13,864 bases of DNA, taken from NCBI GenBank assembly GCA_965662365.1, contig CBFIHR010000097.1, positions 1-13,864 on the forward strand, read 5' to 3'. Below, one piece after another: positions 1 through 6,599 of this stretch. The position numbers were made by a program, and so were the translations under genes. The notes under the pieces were generated by a model, which was not told the DNA's origin, searched no databases, and saw only the letters and a program-made list of their open reading frames with translations. This DNA comes from CAWVWD01 sp965662365. GTDB taxonomy: Bacteria; Bacteroidota; Bacteroidia; Chitinophagales; Saprospiraceae. The stretch's first letter is position 1; each line of letters opens with the position of its first letter.

Positions 1-128
1 ATTTTATCAAAATCATAACCGACTGCAAACAAGCCGACAATAGTTCCAACCGTTACTCGCATTCCTCGAATGCAAGGTTTTCCACCCATGACTTTTGGAT
101 TAAACGTAATTCTATTTAATTGATTCAT
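1..128 (-). CDS. DUF433 family protein (5' part, cut by window edge)
   Basis: The gene begins with ATG at 126-128 and reads leftwards off the window, so 42 codons are visible. The peptide starts MNQLNRITFNPKVMGGKPCI and continues with IRGMRVTVGTIVGLFAVGY. This is the hallmark N-terminus of DUF433: an ITFNPxVxxGKPCIRG block followed by RVTVxxI. DUF433 proteins are small (roughly 75-110 aa), have an HTH-like fold, and are often encoded beside a DUF5615 PIN-like protein as a presumed antitoxin-toxin pair. Whether a toxin gene follows cannot be seen, because its expected place is beyond position 1. A TTG-N20-TATTTTG promoter lies about 20 nt upstream, so the gene probably has its own transcript. 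The family call is firm; the antitoxin role is inferred from the family. Confidence 0.85.
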   Translation of the reverse strand, partial: MNQLNRITFNPKVMGGKPCIRGMRVTVGTIVGLFAVGYDFDK

Positions 129-149
129 AATTGATTATTTTATTTATTG

Positions 150-179
150 CAAAATACGATTTTTAACAGTTTTAGACAA
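150..179 (-). promoter_or_regulatory. Putative Bacteroidota-type promoter for the DUF433 gene
   Basis: On the minus strand a TTG (complement of 177-179) is followed after 20 nt by TATTTTG (complement of 150-156). This fits the Bacteroidota pattern of a -33 TTG and a -7 TAnnTTTG, with one base missing from the -7 box. The start codon is about 20 nt downstream, which suits a short A/T-rich leader. The call rests on sequence pattern only. Confidence 0.4.
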
Positions 180-224
180 TTGTTTGGTTTCCAAAATAAA
201 GAAGTTTGCTTTAGCACTTCTGTT

Positions 225-642
225 CTAATTTTTTTGACGATATTTATAAAATACCATGACGAGATATAAAATATGAGTAATTATAAAAAAGAAAATCATT
301 ATAAAAATAAGTTGCCATCTTTCCATATTATAAAAAATATAAGTAAAACAGCCAATATCTTTAGGCGTAACCGTTGATAATAAATAGAAGTTACCAAGAA
401 CGACAATCATCGGAATACGGTAATTGCAACCATTTTAGTTTTGAATGAAACATAGCAATAATAACATTAATTATTGCCATAAGATTCAAAACAAGAGCTG
501 AATCCAAATCATAATGTGAATTTTTATCTTACACACTAAAAGCTCCATTTCCAAATATCAAATATCCAATTATTCCTAAGAGAATGCAGAACAATGAAAT
601 GAACAATAAAATTTTATATGGTTTTATCAAAAAGTTTCTCAT
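225..642 (-). pseudogene. Disrupted small membrane-protein gene (about 139 codons)
   Basis: An ATG at 640-642 opens a hydrophobic frame beginning MRNFLIKPYKILLFISLF. It is interrupted by TAA at 529-531 and then stays coding-like in the same frame through DLDSALVLNLMAIINVIIAM. Near 410-425 the sense shifts by one base into the frame that reads IPMIVVLGNFYLLSTVTP and ends ...FYKYRQKN with TAG at 225-227. The total span, 418 nt, is one base more than a multiple of three, as expected for a single-base insertion. Joined, the pieces give about four transmembrane segments and no recognisable catalytic motif. The gene lies 50 nt after the stop of the helicase gene on the same strand with no visible terminator between, so it may be co-transcribed. 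The 61-codon 3' piece could be read as a short ORF of its own, but the coding-like upstream frame makes a broken gene more likely. The family is not recognised. Confidence 0.55.
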
Positions 643-692
643 AGTATAAATTTACAAAAAAAATCGATTCAATCAGTTCAATCCGTGTTTTA

Positions 693-3600
693 TCACTTCG
701 CCCACTCCAGCAACTTCCCGTATATCGCACTTGCCCTCATCAGATTTTCATTGCCAACAATCACCAAATGTCGCTTTGCACGAGTCAAAGCCACATTTAA
801 TTTTCTGTCCACTTTCCCTTCGGTATCGAGCGACACCAAAGTTTCTAATTGTCGCACATTATTTAAGCACAACGAAATCAAAATCACCTCTCTTGCACTG
901 CCTTGATACCGTTCGACTGTATCAACAGAAAACTTACCGTAAGACTTGTCAATTTGTTCTAAGGCGTTTTTGATTTGTGCGATTTGAGCTCGATAAGGCG
1001 TGATAATTCCGATAGTTTTTTGGTAATCAATCGGTTTGCCGTTATCACGGAATAATTGACAATATTTATCCACGATTTGAGCGATTTTTTGAGCTTCGTG
1101 AACATTTATTTTCTGTGTCTGAAAATTATCTTCCGCCGGTGTATTGAAGTATAAAACCCGATTTTCAGCCAATTTTTGCCCCAGTTCATCTTTTGGAAGA
1201 TTCTTATAATTCGTAATACCAGATTGGTCAACACCACAATATTCAGGCAAAATTTTTAAACTATTTTCATAGAAAAAACAGTTGGGAAAATCCATAATAT
1301 TATCGTGCATTCGACCTTGATGCGACAACATATCATAAGCCCAATTCCAACCTTCACTTTTACATCTTAAAAACAATCGTTCAAACAACGAATCTCGCAT
1401 ATCGTGTAAACCGATAGCTTTTAAATCCTTATTTTCAATTATCGAAAACTGCTTATCTTGCTGCACAACGGCTGGCAATTGTTTGTGGTCACCCACCAAA
1501 ATAAATCGCTCAAATGCTGGTAATAAACCAACTAATAAAGGCTCTAAAATCTGCGAGGCTTCATCAATAATCACTCGATCGAACTGCTTTAAATCCAGTA
1601 ATTCTTGACGATTTTGAATCGAAGCGACCGTTGAGACAAAAATCCGATGTGAATGAATCACATCTTTTAACTCATTCCGACGGTTAACTTTCTCTATTTT
1701 TTTATTAAACAAAGCATGATGCGAATGCTCGGCAGACGAATACTGCGAACCGATGCGAATATAATTATTTCGAGCGGCTTCGCTGACATTTTCAATCGCT
1801 TCACAAATTTCATCAACCGCACGATTCGTATAAGCCAACAACAAAATATCTTCTTCTGTCTGATGAAAAAGAAACTCGACAATCGTCTTTAACATTACCG
1901 ACGTTTTTCCGGTCCCGGGCGGTCCCCAAAGTAAGAAAAATTCAGGTGCGAGCAATGCTTTTCGCAATATCAGCTGCTGTTCTTCGGTCATATTTTTCGT
2001 ACCGTTTAAGCTGTTGATTTTTTGCTCAAAATCATCTGTAGTTTCCAATTTTTTCGGCGGTCGAGTCGTAAATAGTAACGATTTTTTTGATGGCTCAAAT
2101 TGTAAAAAAGCAAATAACGAGCGATACATCGCATTATAAGAATGATCCATTTGATCATGTTCCAAAACCCACTTTTGCGATTTATCATCAAATATCTCGT
2201 TATTAAATTGCTTAAAACGCAATCTTACACCAACTCGAAGATTATTGATTTCAATAACGGAACATTTGAAAATTTGAGCATTTAAAGCCGTTTCGCCTTT
2301 TTCGGGAGCGTTTGCAGCGTACAAGATCGCAATATCACCAACTCTGAAATTCGCCAATTTATTTGTGCTTTCGTTGCGTTCAAAAATCACAATCGGCGTA
2401 TCGTGATTTGCTTGATTGACTTCTACCGTTAAGTGAGCTAAGATATCAAAACCATCATTTTTTTCTTCAAAAGAATTCTGCCATAACGAAGCCAAACCAT
2501 TCACACTTTCATTGCCCTGAATACCCATTTTTGACAATTGATGTTCCCGAGCAATAAAACTGACAAACGATAAAAAGTAATGCCGTTCCAGCAGCGTAAT
2601 ACTTTGCAAAACCTTCGAGAAAAGCTGAATACCCTGAGCGTTAAAACCCCGAATTTTTGGATAACGCTCAGGCGAGATTCTATCTAAAACCGTATATTTT
2701 TTATCCTCTTGTTGATGTAAATCAACCAACATTTGCTCCAAGGTAACTATTTGATTACGAATAGATAAAGCTTCATTTTGCTTCGTTTTTAGAACTGGAG
2801 CAAAACGCAAATTATCTTGATTCTTTTTAGAATACAAAATATAATTCCGTGGGTCTTTTTGTTGATAAACTGACTTTACCAATAAGTCATACAACAACGC
2901 CTGAACATAATGCGAATCACTGATTCCATAACGATTCGCCATATAATCCGAACCTGATTTTAACTCAACGATAGCCGAATTTTGCTCCGATTCTGGGTTT
3001 TGATACCAAATATCCAAACGCCCCTGAATGCCATAATCTTCCGAAAAAAACGAAGGCTCTAAAAAGCAGTTTTTGGGATTAATACCATTTTCTTCAAATC
3101 CCGATCTGACCATTTGTGACAAGCTCCAAAAGTGCTTTTTCGACTTGCTCATTATCTCCCTAACTTCTTGATCGGTGAACAAACTAAAGGCTAAAGGATT
3201 CGCCTTGAAGACTTTTGGAAAAGATTGATTGAAAGAAATCGTATCGTCATTCATCAAGTCATCTAAAAAATGATTGGCGATATTTCCTACAACTAAAGGC
3301 TGCGTATTTTTAAACGGTAAAAACTTTTTTAATAAATATAAAATGGCTTCCGTCGGTTGCGAAAAACAATTAGCAATCGCCGACACATCAATCAAATAAT
3401 CTGGTTCGATAATAAAAATCTGCGGATAATAAACGCCGTTTTCATCCACCGAAATATCCAATAAATTCAGCGTTGTGTACTCTTTCCAAACTTGTCTTAA
3501 TAAATTAATTGAGGAATGAAACTGTTCATTAATTGCCGTCTCATCATAGCGAACTTTTATCGGCACTTGCGGCTGCATTTCATCATAACAAATCAACAAT

Positions 3601-4064
3601 CGCTCCTTTTCCCGAATTTCACTCACGACAACTCTCGCCTTCGCAATCGTGTCTTTGACTTCGATAGGCGTTTTGTCATAAAATCTGCCTTTCGGCAAAA
3701 TAGCAGCGAGGTCTTCAGGGATTTCTGTCTTACAAATCTCCGCAATCACTCGACATATCGCCGACAAACCTAAATCAAATAAGTTTTCCTTAATCGGTTT
3801 ATTTTGAAAAATAACGTTTCGCCCTTCTTTCCGAAATTCATGTAATTGCCATTGAATTTCACTCGACACATCGTACTTGTGAAACGTATAAGAAATCTTA
3901 GAAAAAATAGTCGTGAACTGTATTTTTTCAGAACGAGTCAAGCCATTAAAAAAAGTATTTACCGTTCGATACAAAACCGAAAACTGCAATTCTTTATCCT
4001 CTATTTTGACAACCTTTTTTAATTCTTTGTAGAAAGCGTCTGCTAATAATGTAAAGTCTATCAT
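693..4064 (-). CDS. Dna2-like PD-(D/E)XK nuclease / superfamily 1 DNA helicase
   Basis: A protein of 1123 aa that fuses a nuclease and a helicase. The nuclease core is at about residues 345-395: GRLDIW (D351), VELKSG (E367, K369) and Q388xxxY392, the layout of RecB/Dna2-type nucleases. The helicase is an SF1B (UPF1/DNA2) engine at about 690-1105: Q-motif MTEEQQ at 692, Walker A GPPGTGKT at 714-721, motif Ia AYTNRAVDE, Walker B VIIDEASQ at 831-838, motif III LVGDHKQLP, motif IV SHQGRMH, motif V ERYQGSARE at 1051-1059 and motif VI ALTRAKRH at 1092-1099. All key residues look intact, so the protein should cut and unwind DNA using ATP. The first ~330 residues match nothing I recognise. The four-cysteine Fe-S set of Dna2 and AddB is not apparent. 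The ATG at 4062-4064 follows a TATATTTG promoter closely. A broken membrane-protein gene lies 50 nt downstream. A role in replication or repair or in phage defence is possible; the sequence does not decide. Confidence 0.93.
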   Translation of the reverse strand: MIDFTLLADAFYKELKKVVKIEDKELQFSVLYRTVNTFFNGLTRSEKIQFTTIFSKISYTFHKYDVSSEIQWQLHEFRKEGRNVIFQNKPIKENLFDLGLSAICRVIAEICKTEIPEDLAAILPKGRFYDKTPIEVKDTIAKARVVVSEIREKERLLICYDEMQPQVPIKVRYDETAINEQFHSSINLLRQVWKEYTTLNLLDISVDENGVYYPQIFIIEPDYLIDVSAIANCFSQPTEAILYLLKKFLPFKNTQPLVVGNIANHFLDDLMNDDTISFNQSFPKVFKANPLAFSLFTDQEVREIMSKSKKHFWSLSQMVRSGFEENGINPKNCFLEPSFFSEDYGIQGRLDIWYQNPESEQNSAIVELKSGSDYMANRYGISDSHYVQALLYDLLVKSVYQQKDPRNYILYSKKNQDNLRFAPVLKTKQNEALSIRNQIVTLEQMLVDLHQQEDKKYTVLDRISPERYPKIRGFNAQGIQLFSKVLQSITLLERHYFLSFVSFIAREHQLSKMGIQGNESVNGLASLWQNSFEEKNDGFDILAHLTVEVNQANHDTPIVIFERNESTNKLANFRVGDIAILYAANAPEKGETALNAQIFKCSVIEINNLRVGVRLRFKQFNNEIFDDKSQKWVLEHDQMDHSYNAMYRSLFAFLQFEPSKKSLLFTTRPPKKLETTDDFEQKINSLNGTKNMTEEQQLILRKALLAPEFFLLWGPPGTGKTSVMLKTIVEFLFHQTEEDILLLAYTNRAVDEICEAIENVSEAARNNYIRIGSQYSSAEHSHHALFNKKIEKVNRRNELKDVIHSHRIFVSTVASIQNRQELLDLKQFDRVIIDEASQILEPLLVGLLPAFERFILVGDHKQLPAVVQQDKQFSIIENKDLKAIGLHDMRDSLFERLFLRCKSEGWNWAYDMLSHQGRMHDNIMDFPNCFFYENSLKILPEYCGVDQSGITNYKNLPKDELGQKLAENRVLYFNTPAEDNFQTQKINVHEAQKIAQIVDKYCQLFRDNGKPIDYQKTIGIITPYRAQIAQIKNALEQIDKSYGKFSVDTVERYQGSAREVILISLCLNNVRQLETLVSLDTEGKVDRKLNVALTRAKRHLVIVGNENLMRASAIYGKLLEWAK

Positions 4065-4090
4065 CGAAATATTTACCTCAAAAATTTATA

Positions 4091-4098
4091 CAAATATA
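4091..4098 (-). promoter_or_regulatory. -7 promoter element of the nuclease-helicase gene
   Basis: The minus strand reads TATATTTG here, an exact match to the Bacteroidota -7 consensus TAnnTTTG. It lies 26 nt before the ATG of the helicase gene. No convincing -33 TTG is seen at the expected distance, where the sequence is an AGTTTTAAT-like run, so the call rests mainly on the -7 box and its position. Confidence 0.5.
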
Positions 4099-4755
4099 AG
4101 TGTAAGTAATGATTAAAACTGTTATCGAATCATTTTCCTATAAAAGGATACTGGATTTTTTTGCCACAAAATGCTCGTTTTAATACATATTTTAGGCTGA
4201 AGGTGATCAAAAAGTAGGCGATAACTACAGATTCTAAAACTCCGATATGATGATTAATGACTTTTTTGAAAAATTAGATTTCAATAAGTTAAAATCAAGA
4301 TTTTTGATAAAACTCTTTTAGCGAAAAGCCTTGATAAATAAGGAATATTAAATACTAAAAAATAATTTATAATATTTATTAAAATAAAAAATAAACTCGA
4401 ATAATATCACCATCTATTTTTCTGAAAAAACTTATCAAATAATTGATAAAAAATGGCTCAAACGCCTCATAAAGAAATAATATTTTCTATAAAAAGCGCT
4501 TAGAGTATAGCTTGAATACCTGTTTCATCAATTTGCTAAAAAAATTTAAGGTGAAGTACTGATTATAAATTCCTCTATCTTATGTAAAAAATACAATTTA
4601 GACATAAAACTTCAAAAATGAGTAATAACAAGGATTTTGGCATAAAACTTTCTTTTATTCTAATTTATTTTTTAAATTTTAGTTAAAACTTACACTTTTA
4701 TTTTGATTAGTTAGGTTTTATTTAGTATCATTGTGAAAATCAAATACATTAAATC
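4099..4755. other. AT-rich stretch without a convincing gene
   Basis: No frame on either strand is open for more than a few dozen codons and none shows a recognisable family. The frame around 4196-4321 reads coding-like stretches (AEGDQKVGDNYRF, then a stop, then MMINDFFEKLDFNKLKSRF, then a stop), so an old decayed gene is conceivable but unproven. There is no tRNA-like fold, no tandem repeat and no clear terminator. The right end passes into the operator and promoter of the gene that starts near 4898. Confidence 0.5.
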
Positions 4756-4791
4756 CTATCATAATATGTCTATGATAGTACCTCATGATAG
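4756..4791. promoter_or_regulatory. Operator-like inverted repeat with a third half-site
   Basis: CTATCATA at 4756-4763 and TATGATAG at 4771-4778 form a perfect 8-bp inverted repeat around a 7-nt spacer. A third copy, CATGATAG at 4784-4791, repeats the right half-site with one change, 13 bp further on. The cluster lies roughly 40-70 bp upstream of the likely transcription start of the gene at 4898, a usual place for an activator or repressor site. The binding protein is unknown. Because the downstream gene may itself be a DNA-binding protein, autoregulation is one possibility. Confidence 0.45.
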
Positions 4792-4816
4792 TCTAATTTT
4801 TTATTGTTAAATATGG

Positions 4817-4824
4817 TACTTTTG
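4817..4824 (+). promoter_or_regulatory. -7 promoter element (TACTTTTG)
   Basis: TACTTTTG followed by CC matches the Bacteroidota -7 box TAnnTTTG. Transcription would start at about 4830. That leaves some 30 nt of leader to the TTG at 4862, or about 68 nt to the ATG at 4898. A TTG at 4804-4806 is too close to be a normal -33 element, so that box is weak or replaced by factor binding at the upstream repeat. Confidence 0.5.
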
Positions 4825-4897
4825 CCTCATTTATCTACAATTAAAATACACACAATTATAATTGAGTAATAGAGTACTGCATAAAAAAAAAGAGCAA

Positions 4898-5410
4898 ATG
4901 CAACATTTAAATTCTAATTATCTTTCTTTCCTTGAACGACGAGAACTTTTGGAAAAGTATCGTTCAGATTTACGAAAGGTAGATTTTGAAAGAGATTATC
5001 TCGTATCATTAATTACGAGATTAGAGAATGAATTACAAATTCCGTCTGTAACGACTCAACGAGTCGCAGCACCACCAAAAACAACACGTACAACTCAGCG
5101 TCCTGTAGCAACAAGACCTGCTGCCACCAAATCTAAAGGTGGCCCAAAAAGATATGGTTTTAAATTATCTAATTGGGATGAAGTTATGTTGGATGCTTTG
5201 AGTAGTATTACTGAGCCAATGAATTCAGGAGCGTTGTTAGAGATTTTTGAAGATGCTAATAGCCAGTTAGAAAATCCGCTTGACGATAAACAGCTTAGAA
5301 ATGCTTTGTCAAGAACGGTACATAAGTTGGCCAACAAAAAAGATGTGGTGCTAAAAGAGAATTTTGGCGGTAAAGGTTTTTTATATAGTATGAATCCGAA
5401 CTACCAATAA
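4898..5410 (+). CDS. Coiled-coil protein with possible winged-helix C-terminal domain
   Basis: From the ATG at 4898 this is a 170-aa protein. An in-frame TTG at 4862 would add 12 residues (MSNRVLHKKKEQ). I prefer the ATG because it is the canonical codon and follows an AAAAAGAG stretch, but the TTG is not excluded. Three parts are visible. Residues 1-48 are charged, heptad-like and probably coiled coil (LERRELLEKYRSDLRKVDFE). Residues 50-82 form a Thr/Pro/Ala/Arg-rich flexible linker. Residues 85-170 are a compact domain with SNWDEVMLDALSS, a helix around MNSGALLEIFED, a second helix KQLRNALSRTVHKLANK, and a final KGFLYSMNP that resembles the wing of a winged-helix fold. The gene has its own promoter, an upstream operator-like repeat and a terminator, so it is probably monocistronic. 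No named family is recognised; a DNA-binding or oligomerising role is inference from shape only. Confidence 0.8.
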   Translation: MQHLNSNYLSFLERRELLEKYRSDLRKVDFERDYLVSLITRLENELQIPSVTTQRVAAPPKTTRTTQRPVATRPAATKSKGGPKRYGFKLSNWDEVMLDALSSITEPMNSGALLEIFEDANSQLENPLDDKQLRNALSRTVHKLANKKDVVLKENFGGKGFLYSMNPNYQ

Positions 5411-5435
5411 AAAACGAGACACGACTTCTAATGAA

Positions 5436-5465
5436 TTTTATTTTCAGCACGTCAGAAAATAAAAA
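5436..5465. repeat. 10-bp inverted repeat in the 3' flank
   Basis: TTTTATTTTC at 5436-5445 pairs perfectly with GAAAATAAAA at 5455-5464, around the loop AGCACGTCA. It lies 26 nt after the stop of the coiled-coil gene and about 30 nt before the stronger terminator hairpin. The stem is nearly all A-T and therefore weak. It may shape the 3' end of the transcript, or be chance in AT-rich DNA. Confidence 0.3.
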
Positions 5466-5494
5466 TGTACACCAGTTTTTTAGTTACTGAAAGA

Positions 5495-5530
5495 AAAGAG
5501 TCAATAATCAAATTATTGGCTCTTTCTTTT
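5495..5530 (+). terminator. Rho-independent terminator after the coiled-coil gene
   Basis: A 14-bp stem (5495-5508 with 5512-5525) holds one G-T pair and a CAA loop. The left arm is AAAGAGTCAATAAT. The stem is followed by CTTTT. It lies about 85 nt after the stop at 5410. Confidence 0.8.
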
Positions 5531-5645
5531 AGAGAACATCTCCTCTCAAAATCATTCCTACCGCTTCAAAAGTTAATAAAATTAAAATCATCGTTAGCTA
5601 ATTCATAAATGTTATTAACATAGCATATTTTATGGCTTTTTACAT
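5529..5645 (-). pseudogene. Possible relic of a small membrane peptide gene
   Basis: On the minus strand, from an ATG at 5643-5645 to TAA at 5529-5531, one frame reads M-stop-KAIKYAMLITFMN-stop-LTMILILLTFEAVGMILRGDVL. Apart from two in-frame stops (TAA as codon 2, TAG as codon 16) it looks like a 38-residue peptide. It would have a lysine-rich start and a single long hydrophobic helix. TAA could derive from AAA by one change. Chance hydrophobic frames are common in AT-rich DNA, so the call is tentative. If real, the gene is dead or survives only as a roughly 20-codon remnant from the ATG at 5589. Confidence 0.25.
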
Positions 5646-5743
5646 TTGACTCACACAATAATTTTCAAACTATTCCGTAAGTTTTATCAAAACAGCAATA
5701 CGAATCATCCTGAAACACTATCACATCACAAAAACAGTTGACT

Positions 5744-6490
5744 ATGAGCAGTTTAAAAATTCTGGAGATAATCGCTTCTACTGGCTTGATCAGCGGAGTT
5801 ACACTGACCGTTTTCTTTTTCTTATTTAAGAATATTATTCATAAAGACATACTTGATTTGGCAGAAATTTCTGTTAAGCGAACCTTAGCATTGATGCTAT
5901 TGACCGTCTGGACAATTACGGTCATCTCTTTTACACTATGGATTTACAATAGTGCTGTTACGAATGAAGGTGGCGAACAACCGACTATCGAAGACATCGA
6001 AATCATAGAACAACCTATCGCCAAAATCTCTAAGTCCGAAAATATTACTCAATTAGCCTTACATTCTTCTGTCGTTCAGATAATGGAAAATGAACCCATG
6101 TCATTGGTGAAAGATCCAGCTTTTTTTGAGCATGAAAATATAGATAATGACGAGACTTGTGGCTTAAAAATCAGAAGTTCAATATGGTTAAGTTTCAATA
6201 AACATCAGCCGTATTATCGACTATTTCAAAAAAATAAGGTGAAGGTTATTTTGAAAAATATAGATACAAAAAATAATCGAGCAACTTTTGTAATGCAATT
6301 GCAGGAAAAAGGAAAAGCGATGGAATCACATAACTTTACGTTATCTAACAATGAGGCTTATAATTTTGAATATAACGGTTGTGAATATAATTTTCACTAT
6401 CGAGGAAAAACAGCTTCGAGTACAGGAATTAAGTATTGGTTCCAAACAAGGTATTCTGCACACTTCGCTATCGAACCAGTCGAATTTTAA
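5744..6490 (+). CDS. Membrane protein of unknown function, two TM helices and a C-terminal beta-rich domain
   Basis: The ATG at 5744 gives 248 aa. An in-frame TTG at 5738 adds only two residues and is less likely. Residues 9-28 (ASTGLISGVTLTVFFFLF) and 48-68 (LALMLLTVWTITVISFTLWIY) are transmembrane helices. The short loop between them carries K, H, K and R, so by the positive-inside rule it is probably cytoplasmic and the rest of the protein periplasmic. Residues 70-135 are acidic and linker-like. Residues 139-248 alternate hydrophobic and polar residues like a beta domain, with cysteines at 139 and 213 that could form a disulphide. No family is recognised. The gene stands alone, between the terminator at 5495-5530 and the one at 6544-6578. 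No clear promoter box was found upstream. Confidence 0.8.
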   Translation: MSSLKILEIIASTGLISGVTLTVFFFLFKNIIHKDILDLAEISVKRTLALMLLTVWTITVISFTLWIYNSAVTNEGGEQPTIEDIEIIEQPIAKISKSENITQLALHSSVVQIMENEPMSLVKDPAFFEHENIDNDETCGLKIRSSIWLSFNKHQPYYRLFQKNKVKVILKNIDTKNNRATFVMQLQEKGKAMESHNFTLSNNEAYNFEYNGCEYNFHYRGKTASSTGIKYWFQTRYSAHFAIEPVEF

Positions 6491-6543
6491 ATAAAACTAA
6501 AGTGAAGTTTAAAATAGACTTTGAATCAATGATTGGAATTACA

Positions 6544-6578
6544 AAAAACCGATTTTGAAAATATCAAAATCGGTTTTT
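6544..6578. terminator. Bidirectional terminator between convergent genes
   Basis: AAAAACCGATTTTGA (6544-6558) pairs perfectly over 15 bp with TCAAAATCGGTTTTT (6564-6578), with a 5-nt loop. The A-tract on one side and the T-tract on the other let it end transcripts from both directions: the membrane-protein gene ending at 6490 and the dehydrogenase gene ending at 6600. Confidence 0.9.
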
Positions 6579-6599
6579 AAATTTTCTATGAAAGAGTAA

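Noticed and set aside
643..692. Run of eight T on the minus strand after the helicase stop as a terminator
   Set aside because: It is preceded by a direct repeat (GATTGAA twice) rather than a hairpin.
685..973. Plus-strand open frames of 73-80 codons
   Set aside because: They lie inside the 3' end of the helicase gene on the opposite strand and resemble no protein family.
3516..3773. Plus-strand open frame of 85 codons
   Set aside because: It is antisense to the helicase N-terminal region, with no promoter or family signal.
4247..4321. 24-codon frame starting MMINDFFEKLDF
   Set aside because: It is too short, has no promoter or ribosome site, and the coding-like sequence extends upstream past a stop. 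It is kept only as a possible relic in the gap description.
5431..5490. 19-codon frame MNFIFSTSENKNVHQFFSY
   Set aside because: It lies in the 3' flank between the gene and its terminator, overlaps an inverted repeat and has no further support.
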